From Nitrosomonas sp. Is79A3 (lineage in GTDB: Bacteria > Pseudomonadota > Gammaproteobacteria > Burkholderiales > Nitrosomonadaceae), in contig NC_015731.1 of assembly GCF_000219585.1 (NCBI RefSeq), positions 496,001 to 560,000 on the forward strand: 64,000 nucleotides of DNA, written 5' to 3'. Every line of letters begins with the position of its first letter. Within the stretch, counting starts at the first letter, position 1. The notes below the pieces were generated by a model, which did not search any database, was not told where the DNA came from, and saw only the letters and a list, made by a program, of their open reading frames with translations. This document shows positions 39,149 through 49,095 of the stretch, piece after piece. A program made the position numbers and the translations under genes.

Positions 39149-40136
39149 TGAAGGAATCAAAAAGAGCGCGATCTTGCTGATGACTTTGGGTGAGCAAGAA
39201 GCGGCATCAGTGATCAAACTGTTGGGCCCCAAGGAAGTGCAAAGACTGGGTGAAACGATGTCTACTCTACAAAACATAACGCGTAGTGAGATTGAAAACA
39301 TCGTATCAGAGTTTTGCAATGAGGCCGAAGGAAGAACTGCTTTGGGTCAGGATTCGGCTGATTATATCCGGAAAGTTCTGACCAGTGCTTTGGGCGATGA
39401 AAAAGCTGCCAATCTTATTGATCGCATTTTACACGGCGGCGATACCAGCGGTATCGAAGGATTGAAGTGGATGGATGCACCTTCGGTGGCAGAACTCATA
39501 AAAAATGAGCATCCACAAATTATTGCTACGATTCTGGTTCACCTGGAGCGTGATCAGGCGAGTGAAATCATAAGCTTATTTACGGAGCGGTTACGTAACG
39601 ATACGTTATTACGTATCGCTACATTGGACAGTATTCAGCCTGATGCCTTACGTGAATTGAATGATGTGCTAACCAAGTTGTTATCAGGCAGCGTTAATAT
39701 CCGTAAAGCTGCTATGGGTGGAGTACGTACCGCAGCTGAGATTCTTAATTTTGTTCCAACTGCCCAGGAAAACAGTGTTATTGAAAATATCAAGCAGTAC
39801 GATGAAGATTTAGCGCAAAAAATCATGGATGAAATGTTTGTATTTGATAATCTAATTGATATTGATGATCATGGCATCCAATTACTCCTCAGAGAAGTAC
39901 AGTCGGAATCTTTGATTATCGCTTTGAAGGGTGCGCAAGAAGAACTGCGTAAGAAAATTTTCAAGAATATGTCACAACGTGCCGCTGAAGCTCTGCGGGA
40001 AGATCTGGAAAGTAAAGGCCCGGTACGACTATCCGAGGTTGAAGCGGAACAAAAAGAAATTCTTAAAGTTGTACGTCAGCTGGCTGACGATGGGCAGATT
40101 GTACTGGGTGGGAAAGGTGATGATGGTTTCATTTAG
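39141..40136 (+). CDS. fliG: Flagellar motor switch protein FliG
   Basis: The 331-residue C-ring protein has N, middle and C domains; the EHPQIIATILVHLERDQASEI segment (quoted in part: EHPQIIATILVHLE) is the EHPQ motif of the middle domain, and the C domain carries the charged torque helix around LKGAQEELRKKIFKNMSQRA. It couples stator ion flow to rotation. It overlaps fliF by 8 bp. Confidence 0.96.
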   Translation: MDDEGIKKSAILLMTLGEQEAASVIKLLGPKEVQRLGETMSTLQNITRSEIENIVSEFCNEAEGRTALGQDSADYIRKVLTSALGDEKAANLIDRILHGGDTSGIEGLKWMDAPSVAELIKNEHPQIIATILVHLERDQASEIISLFTERLRNDTLLRIATLDSIQPDALRELNDVLTKLLSGSVNIRKAAMGGVRTAAEILNFVPTAQENSVIENIKQYDEDLAQKIMDEMFVFDNLIDIDDHGIQLLLREVQSESLIIALKGAQEELRKKIFKNMSQRAAEALREDLESKGPVRLSEVEAEQKEILKVVRQLADDGQIVLGGKGDDGFI

Positions 40137-40213
40137 TGGATGGATTTTTCATCAGCTGAGCTTAATTAATAGTCAATCGCGTGCCTATCTACTACTGAAA
40201 CAAAGGCTTGTAA

Positions 40214-40921
40214 ATGATTGCAAGTAATTATTTTTCAAAAGAAAAACCCGACGCTTATCAGCGATGGGAGATGAATTCTTTTGAGACACCAGAATTAACT
40301 AGAGAAACGCAGGAAGCGGAGACTGAAGCCAACATACAGGCCAATGAGCAGCCCCAGGTTTCTTTACCGACCGAAGAGGACGTTGCTGCAATTTTTCAGC
40401 GCGCCAAAGAAGAGGGGTATGCAGCAGGATTGCAAGAAGGTAATGCGACAGGCTTCGCAGAAGGCAGAAAAATCGCTGAAATTGAAGTTAAAGCCGAAGT
40501 GGCGCGCATTCAGGCACTACTATCCAAACTTGACCAGGATTTGCATGAAATGGATCAACAAGTGGCGGATAGCCTATTAGAACTGGCCATTGCACTTGCC
40601 AGAAAAATGGTCACACAGGCATTAAAACTAAATCCTGAGTTAATTATACCTATCGTGCAAGAAGCCATCCGTAACTTGCCCAATGCAATGCAACATCCTC
40701 GTCTTTTTTTGCATCCGGAGGATGCAAAATTGGTACTGGCACATCTGAGTGATCAGCTGGAACAGGATCAATGGTGTATTCGTGAAGATGAGCAGCTGTC
40801 CAGAGGAGGGTGCCGTATTGAAGCCAGTGGTAGTGAAATCAATGGCGGTTTGGAAGTGCGCTGGCAAAGAGTATTATCAGCTATTGGACAGAGTGACGGC
40901 TGGCTTGAGAAGAAAGATTAA
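40214..40921 (+). CDS. fliH: Flagellar assembly protein FliH
   Basis: The 235-residue regulator of the FliI ATPase shows the glycine-repeat helix [21 protein letters not shown] (quoted in part: [15 protein letters not shown]) at about residues 70-95 and the C-terminal FliH/HrpE domain with [16 protein letters not shown] and [20 protein letters not shown]. The N-terminus is uncertain: ATG at 40271 (MNSFETPEL) is an alternative because FliH starts vary. It lies 2 bp ahead of fliI. Confidence 0.92.
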   Translation: MIASNYFSKEKPDAYQRWEMNSFETPELTRETQEAETEANIQANEQPQVSLPTEEDVAAIFQRAKEEGYAAGLQEGNATGFAEGRKIAEIEVKAEVARIQALLSKLDQDLHEMDQQVADSLLELAIALARKMVTQALKLNPELIIPIVQEAIRNLPNAMQHPRLFLHPEDAKLVLAHLSDQLEQDQWCIREDEQLSRGGCRIEASGSEINGGLEVRWQRVLSAIGQSDGWLEKKD

Positions 40922-40923
40922 TT

Positions 40924-42330
40924 ATGGCTTGTTCTGAACAATGGGGCGGCTTCTTAAAGAATTGCACGCAGTTGATTACTCCCGCAAACCCTTTCTTATT
41001 AAGCGGAACAATTACACGGGTAGCGGGACTGGTTATAGAAGCCATAGGACTCAGATTGGCTGTTGGCAGCAGCTGCACCATTTTTCTATCGAATGGCCAT
41101 AACGTCTCGGCGGAAGTTGTCGGATTCTCTGGAGAACGCTTATTTCTGATGCCATCCAGTGATGTCTATGGATTGTCGCCGGGTGCAAAAGTCGTTCCTA
41201 CAGAACTTATTGGCGAATCCCCCAGAATTGGTAATTTTCAACATCCTCGAAGACGTGCAGCAGATCGCGCTAAGCATGTTTATGTCGGACCTGAGCTGCT
41301 TGGCCGTGTTTTAAACGGCGTCGGGGAACCGCTTGATCGTCTTGGTCCCACCCATGCAGAGCAGAGCGTACCGCTTTACAGCCGTCCTTATAATCCATTA
41401 GAACGAATTCCTGTCAGTGAGCCACTCGATGTTGGAGTGCGTGCGATTAACATGTTGCTGACTGTTGGGCGAGGTCAGCGCATGGGATTGTTCGCGGGCA
41501 GTGGTGTGGGGAAAAGCGTTTTGCTTGGCATGATGGCACGCTATACCACTGCTGACGTGATTGTTGTCGGCTTAATTGGGGAGCGGGGACGTGAAGTTAA
41601 GGAATTTATAGAAAATATTCTTGGTCAGGAGGGTCTCGCGCGCTCTGTCGTTGTTGCAGCGCCTGCTGACACTTCACCGTTGTTACGTTTGCAAGGAGCT
41701 GCCTACGCGACAGCCATTGCCGAATATTTTCGAGATACCGGCAAGCATGTGTTGCTCATAATGGACTCATTAACTCGCTATGCCATGGCGCAAAGGGAAA
41801 TATCCTTGGCTATTGGCGAGCCGCCTGCTACCAAAGGCTATCCACCGTCTGTATTTGCTAAATTACCGCAACTGGTAGAGCGTGCCGGGAATGGCAATCA
41901 AAATAGCGGTTCAATTACGGCCTTTTATACTGTGTTGACGGAAGGCGATGATCAGAATGATCCCATCGCTGATAGTGCTCGTGCCATTCTCGATGGCCAT
42001 ATCGTTTTATCGCGAAGACTAGCCGAAGCTGGACATTACCCTGCAATCGATATCGAAGCATCAATCAGTCGCGTCATGACCAGCGTGGTTCCACAGAAAC
42101 AAGTGGATATGGCAAGGAAATTTAAAAGCTTGTGTTCGCGGTATCAACGTAGTCATGATCTGATCAGTGTCGGAGCCTATGTAGCCGGGACAGATCCGGA
42201 ATTGGATCGAGCTATCAGGCTTTATCCGGCATTTGAGAAATTTTTACAACAGACTATGTCGCAACATGAAAACTTTACCGATAGTCTTGAGAAACTAACA
42301 AAATTGTTTGAAGGCGAAGAAATACGGTAA
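40924..42330 (+). CDS. fliI: Flagellum-specific ATP synthase FliI
   Basis: The 468-residue ATPase energises flagellar type III export. It has an F1-beta-like fold with Walker [16 protein letters not shown] (about residues 191-205), the Walker B region [17 protein letters not shown] and the signature [23 protein letters not shown] (quoted in part: [16 protein letters not shown]). It sits between fliH and fliJ, its two partners. Confidence 0.97.
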   Translation: MACSEQWGGFLKNCTQLITPANPFLLSGTITRVAGLVIEAIGLRLAVGSSCTIFLSNGHNVSAEVVGFSGERLFLMPSSDVYGLSPGAKVVPTELIGESPRIGNFQHPRRRAADRAKHVYVGPELLGRVLNGVGEPLDRLGPTHAEQSVPLYSRPYNPLERIPVSEPLDVGVRAINMLLTVGRGQRMGLFAGSGVGKSVLLGMMARYTTADVIVVGLIGERGREVKEFIENILGQEGLARSVVVAAPADTSPLLRLQGAAYATAIAEYFRDTGKHVLLIMDSLTRYAMAQREISLAIGEPPATKGYPPSVFAKLPQLVERAGNGNQNSGSITAFYTVLTEGDDQNDPIADSARAILDGHIVLSRRLAEAGHYPAIDIEASISRVMTSVVPQKQVDMARKFKSLCSRYQRSHDLISVGAYVAGTDPELDRAIRLYPAFEKFLQQTMSQHENFTDSLEKLTKLFEGEEIR

Positions 42331-42348
42331 TTAAGGATAAAAATAATT

Positions 42349-42807
42349 ATGCCAACCACATCATCGCTAAAACTGCTTTTGGATCTGGCACAACAACAGA
42401 CCGATTCTTTAGCCAGGAAACTTGGAAAGTTAAATTTGCATCAGCAGGAAGCAGAAAAAAAATTAAAGTTACTTTTGCAGTACCGTCATAGTTATCAATT
42501 ACATTTCCAGAACTCTACAGAGAAAGGAATTGATCACATTGAATGGCTCAATTTTATTGCATTTATGAATAAACTTGACGCTGCTATCAACGAACAACAG
42601 CAAGCGGTTTTATATGCACAAAACAAAAGGATCGAGGGAGGAAATGAATTTTTGTCCTGCCAGCGCAAATTAAAATCCTACGATACGCTATCGCAACGTC
42701 AACAAAATGAAGAGAACCAGAAGCAATTAAAACTTGAGCAGAAAGTACAAGATGAGTTTGCGTCGAATTCTTTCCATCGGGATTCATTTCTGCCCAAAGG
42801 CGGTTAG
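42349..42807 (+). CDS. fliJ: Flagellar export protein FliJ
   Basis: The 152-residue, nearly all-helical, Gln/Lys-rich protein (LLDLAQQQTDSLARKLGKLN, QEAEKKLKLLLQYR) fits FliJ, the coiled-coil stalk of the FliI hexamer. Sequence conservation in this family is low; position between fliI and fliK supports the call. The start follows AAGGATAAAAA. Confidence 0.88.
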   Translation: MPTTSSLKLLLDLAQQQTDSLARKLGKLNLHQQEAEKKLKLLLQYRHSYQLHFQNSTEKGIDHIEWLNFIAFMNKLDAAINEQQQAVLYAQNKRIEGGNEFLSCQRKLKSYDTLSQRQQNEENQKQLKLEQKVQDEFASNSFHRDSFLPKGG

Positions 42808-42888
42808 CAACATATCAGTGACAGTCAGATTGGCATAGAGATTGCTTATTTACTGATGGCATTATTAATTGTATGAGACCAAAAGCTT

Positions 42889-44076
42889 ATGTTAACTATA
42901 TCAGTTGCACCTCAAATCAAATCTTCAGCTGAAAATCCTATAGCAATGATCAATTCTGGTTCAGCTGGCGCAAAAGAGCCTGTTGCAGAAGAATTTGGTA
43001 AAGTCCTGGAGCGCGAAGTATCTGAAGCAACGGACAAACATGAAAAAAACAATACTTCTAACACAAAAGAACATTCTGATAGTGCAGCATCTTCAGAAGA
43101 TACAGTTAAAGACAAAGACACGGATAAAGATACGGATACAACCACGACAGTTACGACGGCAACGGATGATGCAAACAGCTTCATTCAAAATCTGCTTAGC
43201 AATGCGGGTGGTGTGTACAAAACCGATCCGGCGCTAAGCGCAATGGATTTCGCATTAAATCCGGATGCGATGACTGCAACATCAGCCGTGCCGCTGGCAA
43301 TAACCACACCATCCCAGAATGCATTGATCCCCCTGGACGGTGAACAGATTACGGGTTCAGCAATTCCAATCAGCAATCAATTGCTGCAACAAAAACTTGC
43401 ACAACTAAACTTGGTTACAAGCAGCTCTACTGCTTTACCCAATGACATAGGGCAATCATTGGATGCGGCAGAATCTGCCGCTTACGGCAAATTCTTACCA
43501 TTTTCTTCGGAGATGAATGAAGCCATCCAGGTTAATACAGGGGAATCGATATTCTCAACACATAGCGAATCAATTTCCTCACAGCCCTTCAGCCTAAGCA
43601 ACTCTGCTTCCGGCGTTCCCCTGAATACAACACTACAAGACATCCATGTTGATCTTCCAGTAGGTCAGTCAAAGTGGGGCGGGGAATTTGCACAGAAAGT
43701 TGTCTGGTTGTCTTCTCAGCAAAATCAGGTGGCTGAAATTCGTTTAAACCCGGCTCATCTTGGACCTGTTGAAGTGATGCTGAGTATTACACAGGATCAG
43801 GCGACAGCGCAGTTTTCGTCTCCTCATTTGGCGGTACGTGAGGCAATTGAGCAAGCGCTACCGAGATTAAGAGAGATAATGGCCGAGAACGGCATTACAT
43901 TGGGTAATGTAATGGTCGGTTCTGATTCATTTCAGCAAGACAATAGACAGCAGCAAGCGCATCATTCCGCAAAAGATACCAATAATATGGCAGGTACAAG
44001 ACCAGAGACGGCGGGTCAAATTGATACGGCTGTCATGCCGAGCCGGCATCTCGGCATGGTCAATACCTATGCCTGA
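42889..44076 (+). CDS. fliK: Flagellar hook-length control protein FliK
   Basis: The 395-residue protein has a long disordered N-terminal region, including a Lys/Asp/Thr repeat (VKDKDTDKDTDTTTTV, about residues 73-88), and the conserved Flg_hook C-terminal domain at about 275-355 with EIRLNPAHLGPVEVMLSI and REAIEQALPRLREIMAENGI. It measures hook length and switches export specificity. Its stop codon lies inside a perfect terminator palindrome. Confidence 0.92.
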   Translation: MLTISVAPQIKSSAENPIAMINSGSAGAKEPVAEEFGKVLEREVSEATDKHEKNNTSNTKEHSDSAASSEDTVKDKDTDKDTDTTTTVTTATDDANSFIQNLLSNAGGVYKTDPALSAMDFALNPDAMTATSAVPLAITTPSQNALIPLDGEQITGSAIPISNQLLQQKLAQLNLVTSSSTALPNDIGQSLDAAESAAYGKFLPFSSEMNEAIQVNTGESIFSTHSESISSQPFSLSNSASGVPLNTTLQDIHVDLPVGQSKWGGEFAQKVVWLSSQQNQVAEIRLNPAHLGPVEVMLSITQDQATAQFSSPHLAVREAIEQALPRLREIMAENGITLGNVMVGSDSFQQDNRQQQAHHSAKDTNNMAGTRPETAGQIDTAVMPSRHLGMVNTYA

Positions 44077-44108
44077 TTTCATGAAATCAGGCTTGTTTGA
44101 TTTTTTGT
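44071..44108 (+). terminator. Rho-independent terminator at the fliK stop codon
   Basis: GCCTGATTTCATGAAATCAGGC is a perfect 22-bp palindrome at 44071-44092 that includes the fliK TGA (44074-44076); TTGTTTGATTTTTTG follows. It splits the flagellar genes into fliF-K and fliL-R transcription units. Confidence 0.88.
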
Positions 44109-44416
44109 GAATCAATTTCCTATGCATAATCTGTCACGTTATCCGTTAGGATGGTGTGGCAGATAATATCTTCTCAAGATAGCCTTACAAACCCATTCGG
44201 GTTATGTTTTTTCTTTATTTCTAATTTGAGCTGGAATCAAACTAATCAGTCAGATTATACAAATATTCTTTCAAACAGAAATCAGTAGGCGCAACTACTG
44301 AATTCCTGATTTATCTCTTTATCTGGAAATAGTGACATTATTTCATTGCTATTTGTGATATCAGTTTATTACCTCGTCGAAGATAATTGATTTTATCAAA
44401 TGAGGAGTTGAGCAAA
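44109..44416 (+). promoter_or_regulatory. Intergenic region before fliL
   Basis: About 310 AT-rich bases follow the terminator and should hold the fliL-R promoter. No clear sigma-54 or sigma-28 element is seen by eye. GAGGAG at 44401-44406 serves fliL. Confidence 0.35.
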
Positions 44417-44905
44417 ATGTCAAAATCTAATGGAACAACGCCTGCACCAGAAGGCAAAAAGAGCAAGAAGAGTTTAATCATCATAATCTTAATAGCAGTA
44501 TTTGCCATCGGGGCGGGTGCCGGTGGCACATGGTATTTTATGAAGATGTCCGGTGATGAAGATTCTGAACCTGTAAAGCCCAAGGAAAAACCAACCACAT
44601 TTGTGGATCTTGATATTTTTACAGTCAATCTTCAACCGGAAGAAAGTAGTCAATATTTGCAGGTTGGGTTAACTGTGAAAACCAAAGAAACCCCTGTCGT
44701 AGCGGAGATTAAAAAGCAAATGCCGGCTATTCGCAATCGTATCCTCATGTTGCTTTCCAGTAAGAAATCGGCGGATATCACAGGCATAGTAGGAAAACAA
44801 CAGTTAAGTCAGCAGATTGTCGATGAAATCAAACAATCATTGGATTCATCAGAACTGCAAGAGGATGTGCTGGAAGTATTATTTACATCATTTGTGATCC
44901 AGTAA
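44417..44905 (+). CDS. fliL: Flagellar basal body protein FliL
   Basis: The 162-residue protein has a short basic cytoplasmic lead (KKSKKS), one membrane helix (LIIIILIAVFAIGAGAGGTW, residues about 17-36) and a periplasmic domain (FVDLDIFTVNLQPEESSQYL...RNRILMLLSSKKSADI; fragments only). FliL rings stabilise stators. I start at ATG 44417 behind GAGGAG; an upstream in-frame ATG at 44387 adds ten residues and lacks that site. Confidence 0.92.
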   Translation: MSKSNGTTPAPEGKKSKKSLIIIILIAVFAIGAGAGGTWYFMKMSGDEDSEPVKPKEKPTTFVDLDIFTVNLQPEESSQYLQVGLTVKTKETPVVAEIKKQMPAIRNRILMLLSSKKSADITGIVGKQQLSQQIVDEIKQSLDSSELQEDVLEVLFTSFVIQ

Positions 44906-44912
44906 ACGACAG

Positions 44913-45890
44913 ATGGCTGAAGATTTTCTCTCACAAGACGAGGTTGATGCACTTCTCAAAGGCGCCACTGGCGAAAGCGATGAAGTGCAGAAGGAAGAAG
45001 AGAAAGGGGGTGTTCGACCCTATAACATTGCTACGCAGGAGCGTATTGTTCGCGGACGGATGCCTACGTATGAAATCATCAACGAACGATTTGCACGTTT
45101 TTTGCGTATCGGTTTATTTAATTTCATGCGCCGCACGGTGGATATTGCAGTTGGTCCCGTCAAAGTTATCAAGTTCAGTGAGTTCGTGCGTAATCTGGTG
45201 GTGCCGACCAATCTCAACTTGGTTCAAATGAGGCCCCTGCGCGGGACAGCATTGCTCGTTTTTGATCCCAACCTGATTTTCCTGATTGTGGATAATTTGT
45301 TTGGTGGCGACGGCAGATACCATACGAGAGTTGAGGGAAGAGATTTTACGCAGACTGAGCAACGTATTATTCGGCGTTTGCTTGATGTGGTATTTGAAGA
45401 GTATGAAAAATCCTGGAAGTCAGTATATCCGGTTAATTTTGAGTATGTCAGATCTGAGATGAATCCTCAATTTGCCACAATTGCTACACCTAATGAAGTG
45501 GTCGTTACGGTTACTTTTGATATCGATATGGGTAACCAGGGCGGCGAGTTGCATGTCTGCATTCCCTATTCAATGATTGAGCCCATTCGAGATACTTTAT
45601 ATAGCGCATTGCAAGGCGATCACCTGGAAGTTGACAAACGCTGGATCAAATTGATGTCACAACAAGTGCAAATTGCTGAAGTGGAACTGGTTGCTAACAT
45701 AGGGCATACGAAAGTTACATTTGAACAAATTCTGAGCATGCAAGCGGGAGATATCATTCCGCTGGAAATCCCTAAAACCATTACCGTACATGTTGACGGC
45801 ATACCTGTTATGGATTGTCACTATGGCATCATGAATGGACAGTATGCACTCAGAGTCAATGCAATGATTTCCCCAGCAGAAACTGAATAA
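44913..45890 (+). CDS. fliM: Flagellar motor switch protein FliM
   Basis: The 325-residue C-ring protein starts with the CheY-phosphate-binding motif LSQDEVDALLKG (residues 5-16), has the middle CheC-like domain with FGGDGRYHTRVEGRDFTQTE (quoted in part: FGGDGRYH) and a C-terminal SpoA domain that pairs with FliN (HTKVTFEQILSMQAGDIIPL). Only 7 bp separate it from fliL. Confidence 0.96.
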   Translation: MAEDFLSQDEVDALLKGATGESDEVQKEEEKGGVRPYNIATQERIVRGRMPTYEIINERFARFLRIGLFNFMRRTVDIAVGPVKVIKFSEFVRNLVVPTNLNLVQMRPLRGTALLVFDPNLIFLIVDNLFGGDGRYHTRVEGRDFTQTEQRIIRRLLDVVFEEYEKSWKSVYPVNFEYVRSEMNPQFATIATPNEVVVTVTFDIDMGNQGGELHVCIPYSMIEPIRDTLYSALQGDHLEVDKRWIKLMSQQVQIAEVELVANIGHTKVTFEQILSMQAGDIIPLEIPKTITVHVDGIPVMDCHYGIMNGQYALRVNAMISPAETE

Positions 45891-45907
45891 TTTATTGGAG
45901 ATTTATA

Positions 45908-46432
45908 ATGTCAGAGCCTACAGAAAACGATCAAACTGAGACGGACGACTGGGCTGCCGCTATGGCGGAGCAGGCCGCGGTTTCTCAAAATGACTCTGCA
46001 GAAAAAGAAACGGAAGTCGATGACTGGGCTGCCGCAATGGCTGAGCAAGAAGCATCCGCTCCGGCAGCTAATGCGCCAGAGAGAAATAACAACACGATGG
46101 TCGGTTCGCAGTCTGCAACCACATCGGTTTTCCAGGAACTCTCAAACGATGGCGTAGGAAATAATGCCCGTCATGATATCGACATGATTCTCGATATTCC
46201 GGTGCAGATGACGGTTGAGTTGGGTCGTACCAAGATTGCTATCAAGAACCTGCTGCAACTCGCCCAAGGTTCGGTTGTTGAGCTTGATGGCATGGCCGGC
46301 GAACCTATGGATGTGCTGGTCAATGGTTGTCTGATTGCGCAAGGGGAAGTAGTAGTTGTTAATGATAAGTTCGGTATCCGGTTGACCGACATCATTACAC
46401 CCAGTGAACGTATTCGTAAACTCAATCGTTAG
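45908..46432 (+). CDS. fliN: Flagellar motor switch protein FliN with duplicated N-terminal motif
   Basis: The C-terminal SpoA domain (about residues 90-172, IPVQMTVELGRTKIAIKNLL, GSVVELDGMAGEPMDVLVNG) is standard. At 174 residues it is longer than E. coli FliN (about 137). The extra length comes partly from a motif present twice, DDWAAAMAEQ at residues 13-22 and again at 38-47. E. coli FliN has a single related segment (DLWAEALSEQ). The N-terminal part of FliN contributes to CheY-phosphate and export-complex contacts. Confidence 0.95.
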   Translation: MSEPTENDQTETDDWAAAMAEQAAVSQNDSAEKETEVDDWAAAMAEQEASAPAANAPERNNNTMVGSQSATTSVFQELSNDGVGNNARHDIDMILDIPVQMTVELGRTKIAIKNLLQLAQGSVVELDGMAGEPMDVLVNGCLIAQGEVVVVNDKFGIRLTDIITPSERIRKLNR

Positions 46433-46439
46433 AGCTGAT

Positions 46440-46877
46440 ATGCCAAGCCGATATTTGATGCTTTTGATGCTGACACTTCCATTTCCTGTTTGGGCTGAAA
46501 CAGGGAAACCAAGCTATGTGCCACCACCTTCCGTGATAACAATTGAGAATACGTTGCAGATGATGGGGGGATTATTGCTGGTATTGGCGATCATAGGCGG
46601 GATGACATGGTTACTCAAACGTTTCTCGTTGATATCAACTGCTACTGCGGGCGTCGTTAAGGTTGTGGCGGCGGCCGGAGTTGGTCAGAGAGAGCGAGTG
46701 GTTGTTGTGGAAATTGATAACACTTGGCTGGTGCTCGGTGTTGCACCCGGCCGTGTCAATAAATTACATACCATGAATAAGCCTTTAGCAGATACTGCCA
46801 GTACAACACCGGATAATCCGTCTGTTGAAACATTTGCTACGCAGCTTAATCAGAGCATAAAAAAAGAAAATGCATAA
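46440..46877 (+). CDS. fliO: Flagellar biosynthesis protein FliO
   Basis: The 145-residue protein has a cleavable-looking N-terminal hydrophobic segment ([15 protein letters not shown]), a second membrane helix ([20 protein letters not shown]) and a cytoplasmic domain with [20 protein letters not shown]. FliO assists FliP assembly into the export gate. ATG 46440 is chosen because the upstream extension overlaps fliN. It overlaps fliP by 8 bp. Confidence 0.92.
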   Translation: MPSRYLMLLMLTLPFPVWAETGKPSYVPPPSVITIENTLQMMGGLLLVLAIIGGMTWLLKRFSLISTATAGVVKVVAAAGVGQRERVVVVEIDNTWLVLGVAPGRVNKLHTMNKPLADTASTTPDNPSVETFATQLNQSIKKENA

Positions 46878-47718
46878 TAGCTTTGCATCAATTATTCATT
46901 CATGCTTTCAACGCATATTGATTTGTCATAGGATTCGGGTAGGTTTTTCGTGCTGCCTGAGTGGAATTACAAAACGTAATCTGTTACAGATTGCGTTTCT
47001 TTTCGTGGGTTTTATCGCTGTGCCTGCATTTGCGCAAAAATCCGGTTTCCCGGCATTTACCAGTTCCCCTAATGCCGATGGAAGCGCGACTTATACGCTG
47101 AGCTTACAGACACTTTTATTACTGACTTCGCTGACATTTTTACCTGCGCTGGTATTAATGATGTCAAGTTTCACACGTATTATTATTGTCCTGTCGTTGC
47201 TGAGGCTGGCGTTGGGCACGCAATCTTCTCCGCCGAACCAGGTATTGCTCGGATTGGCATTATTCCTGACCTTTTTTATCATGTCACCGGTCATCGATCG
47301 GGTCTATACGGAAGCGTATTTACCTTTTTCTGAAGATAAAATAAGTATTGTGGAAGCGGCTGAGAAAGCGAGTGTGCCGCTGAAATCGTTCATGCTGCAC
47401 CAGACCAGGGAAACAGATCTGGCGCTTTTTGTACAAATATCAAACAGTGAAGAGCTCGAAAGCCGCGATAACGTACCGCTGAAAATACTGGTTCCGGCCT
47501 ATATCACGAGTGAGCTAAAAACAGCCTTCCAGATTGGTTTTATCGTATTCATTCCATTTTTAATCATTGATCTGGTTGTATCAAGCGTATTGATGGCTAT
47601 GGGTATGATGATGCTGTCACCGATGATTATTTCACTTCCATTTAAATTAATGCTTTTTGTACTGGTCGATGGCTGGCACCTGATTATCGGTTCATTAACG
47701 CAAAGTTTTTATACCTGA
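46870..47718 (+). CDS. fliP: Flagellar export gate protein FliP
   Basis: The gene encodes the FliP core, with [40 protein letters not shown] and ISSLKTAF-like [19 protein letters not shown], and the [18 protein letters not shown] segment. The 282-residue frame is about 35 residues longer than usual at the N-terminus; a later start near the second hydrophobic stretch ([19 protein letters not shown], a signal-like sequence) is possible, but no better codon with a ribosome site is obvious. Confidence 0.95.
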   Translation: MHNSFASIIHSCFQRILICHRIRVGFSCCLSGITKRNLLQIAFLFVGFIAVPAFAQKSGFPAFTSSPNADGSATYTLSLQTLLLLTSLTFLPALVLMMSSFTRIIIVLSLLRLALGTQSSPPNQVLLGLALFLTFFIMSPVIDRVYTEAYLPFSEDKISIVEAAEKASVPLKSFMLHQTRETDLALFVQISNSEELESRDNVPLKILVPAYITSELKTAFQIGFIVFIPFLIIDLVVSSVLMAMGMMMLSPMIISLPFKLMLFVLVDGWHLIIGSLTQSFYT

Positions 47719-47731
47719 AAGGAAACTTAGT

Positions 47732-48004
47732 ATGACTCCAGAAAGTGCGATGACTATCGGCCGGCAAGCGCTTGAAATCACATTTATGCTCTCTGCGCCC
47801 TTGCTGCTTTCTGCTTTGGCAACCGGCTTATTAGTCAGTATCTTCCAGGCTGCAACTCAAATTAACGAAATGACTTTGTCATTTATACCCAAATTATTAG
47901 TAATGTTTCTGGTAATGGTGCTGGCTGGGCCTTGGATGATCACCATCATGACAGATTATATGCAGCGGCTTTTTACCAGCATTCCTTGGCTTGCAGTCAG
48001 TTAA
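47732..48004 (+). CDS. fliQ: Flagellar export gate protein FliQ
   Basis: The 90-residue protein has two membrane helices and the family core MTPESAMTIGRQALEITFML and FQAATQINEMTLSFIPKLL. It forms the FliPQR gate with its neighbours. The start follows AAAGGAAAC; the fliP stop is 13 bp upstream. Confidence 0.96.
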   Translation: MTPESAMTIGRQALEITFMLSAPLLLSALATGLLVSIFQAATQINEMTLSFIPKLLVMFLVMVLAGPWMITIMTDYMQRLFTSIPWLAVS

Positions 48005-48102
48005 AGCCGGTAGGTTGTAGAGTTAAGCGTTGCATAAGCCAATTTCGATTGTTGATCTGTATCTGTACCTGAGTTCGTTCGTCCAACGAATGATTTAACA
48101 TT

Positions 48103-48900
48103 ATGATCAGTATAACCACTGCAGAATTAAATACGTTACTGGCGGCATTTCTTTGGCCGCTCAGCAGAATTCTGGCGATGGTGGCAACTGCACCCATCTT
48201 GGGAAACCCGAGCATTCCAGTCAAGGTCAAGCTGGGATTGGCGATTATGATCACTATTCTGGTTATGCCGGTAGTAGAAAAATCATTACCGCAGATTGAT
48301 CCGGCTTCCGGTATTGGCTTAATCATCTTGCTGCAACAGGTGCTGATTGGTGTCGCGATTGGATTTGTCATGCGCATTGTATTTGTTGCGGTGGAAACGG
48401 CAGGTGAATTGATTGGTTTGCAAATGGGTCTTGGCTTTGCAATTTTCTTTGATCCGCAAAACTCCGGTCAGATAGATATCATAGGACGCTTTCTGGGAGT
48501 AATTGCCAGTCTGGCATTTCTTGCAATTGACGGCCATTTGATGATGATTGCATTGATTTCACAGAGCTTTAGCACATTACCTGTTGGTTCAGATGGAATT
48601 ACAAATGTAACATTTACGACGCTTGCAAACTGGGGTGGGGAGATTTTTAAATCAGGTCTTCAATTGTCACTTCCCGTTCTCACCGCATTACTGATTACCA
48701 ACCTTGCCTTAGGCATTCTGACGCGTGTTGCGCCGCAATTAAATATTTTCGCGGTCGGCTTTCCGTTGACACTTTCCATTGGTCTTTTCGTTCTGGCGCT
48801 CAGCATGCCTTTTTATGCGCCGATTCTGGAATACCTGGTGCATGATGCTTTAAATCTAATGATGGGAATTCTTAATATCAATCAAATCAATATGCCATAG
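48103..48900 (+). CDS. fliR: Flagellar export gate protein FliR
   Basis: The 265-residue, multi-helix protein shows the FliR segments FLWPLSRILAMVATAPILGN, VDPQNSGQ-like FFDPQNSGQIDIIGRFLGV, and RVAPQLNIFAVGFPLTLSIG. It ends this flagellar run; flhB and flhA are not in the window. The 98-bp gap after fliQ is unusually long for these genes and holds no clear feature. Confidence 0.95.
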   Translation: MISITTAELNTLLAAFLWPLSRILAMVATAPILGNPSIPVKVKLGLAIMITILVMPVVEKSLPQIDPASGIGLIILLQQVLIGVAIGFVMRIVFVAVETAGELIGLQMGLGFAIFFDPQNSGQIDIIGRFLGVIASLAFLAIDGHLMMIALISQSFSTLPVGSDGITNVTFTTLANWGGEIFKSGLQLSLPVLTALLITNLALGILTRVAPQLNIFAVGFPLTLSIGLFVLALSMPFYAPILEYLVHDALNLMMGILNINQINMP

Positions 48901-49095
48901 CTGATTTCTGGGGAAAAGCATGAGTCAATTCCTCTTGATGCTATATGCGGGCAGACTTAATACATAAACAGACAATATTTCCCTTCTTTTTCGATACAAG
49001 TTTCTTGCCCGGAACTGTTAAAGTGATCGTCCATTTATCGGAAACTATTTATTAACATTGGCAGTTCAAATAATTGCTGGTTTGGTTAATAACTT

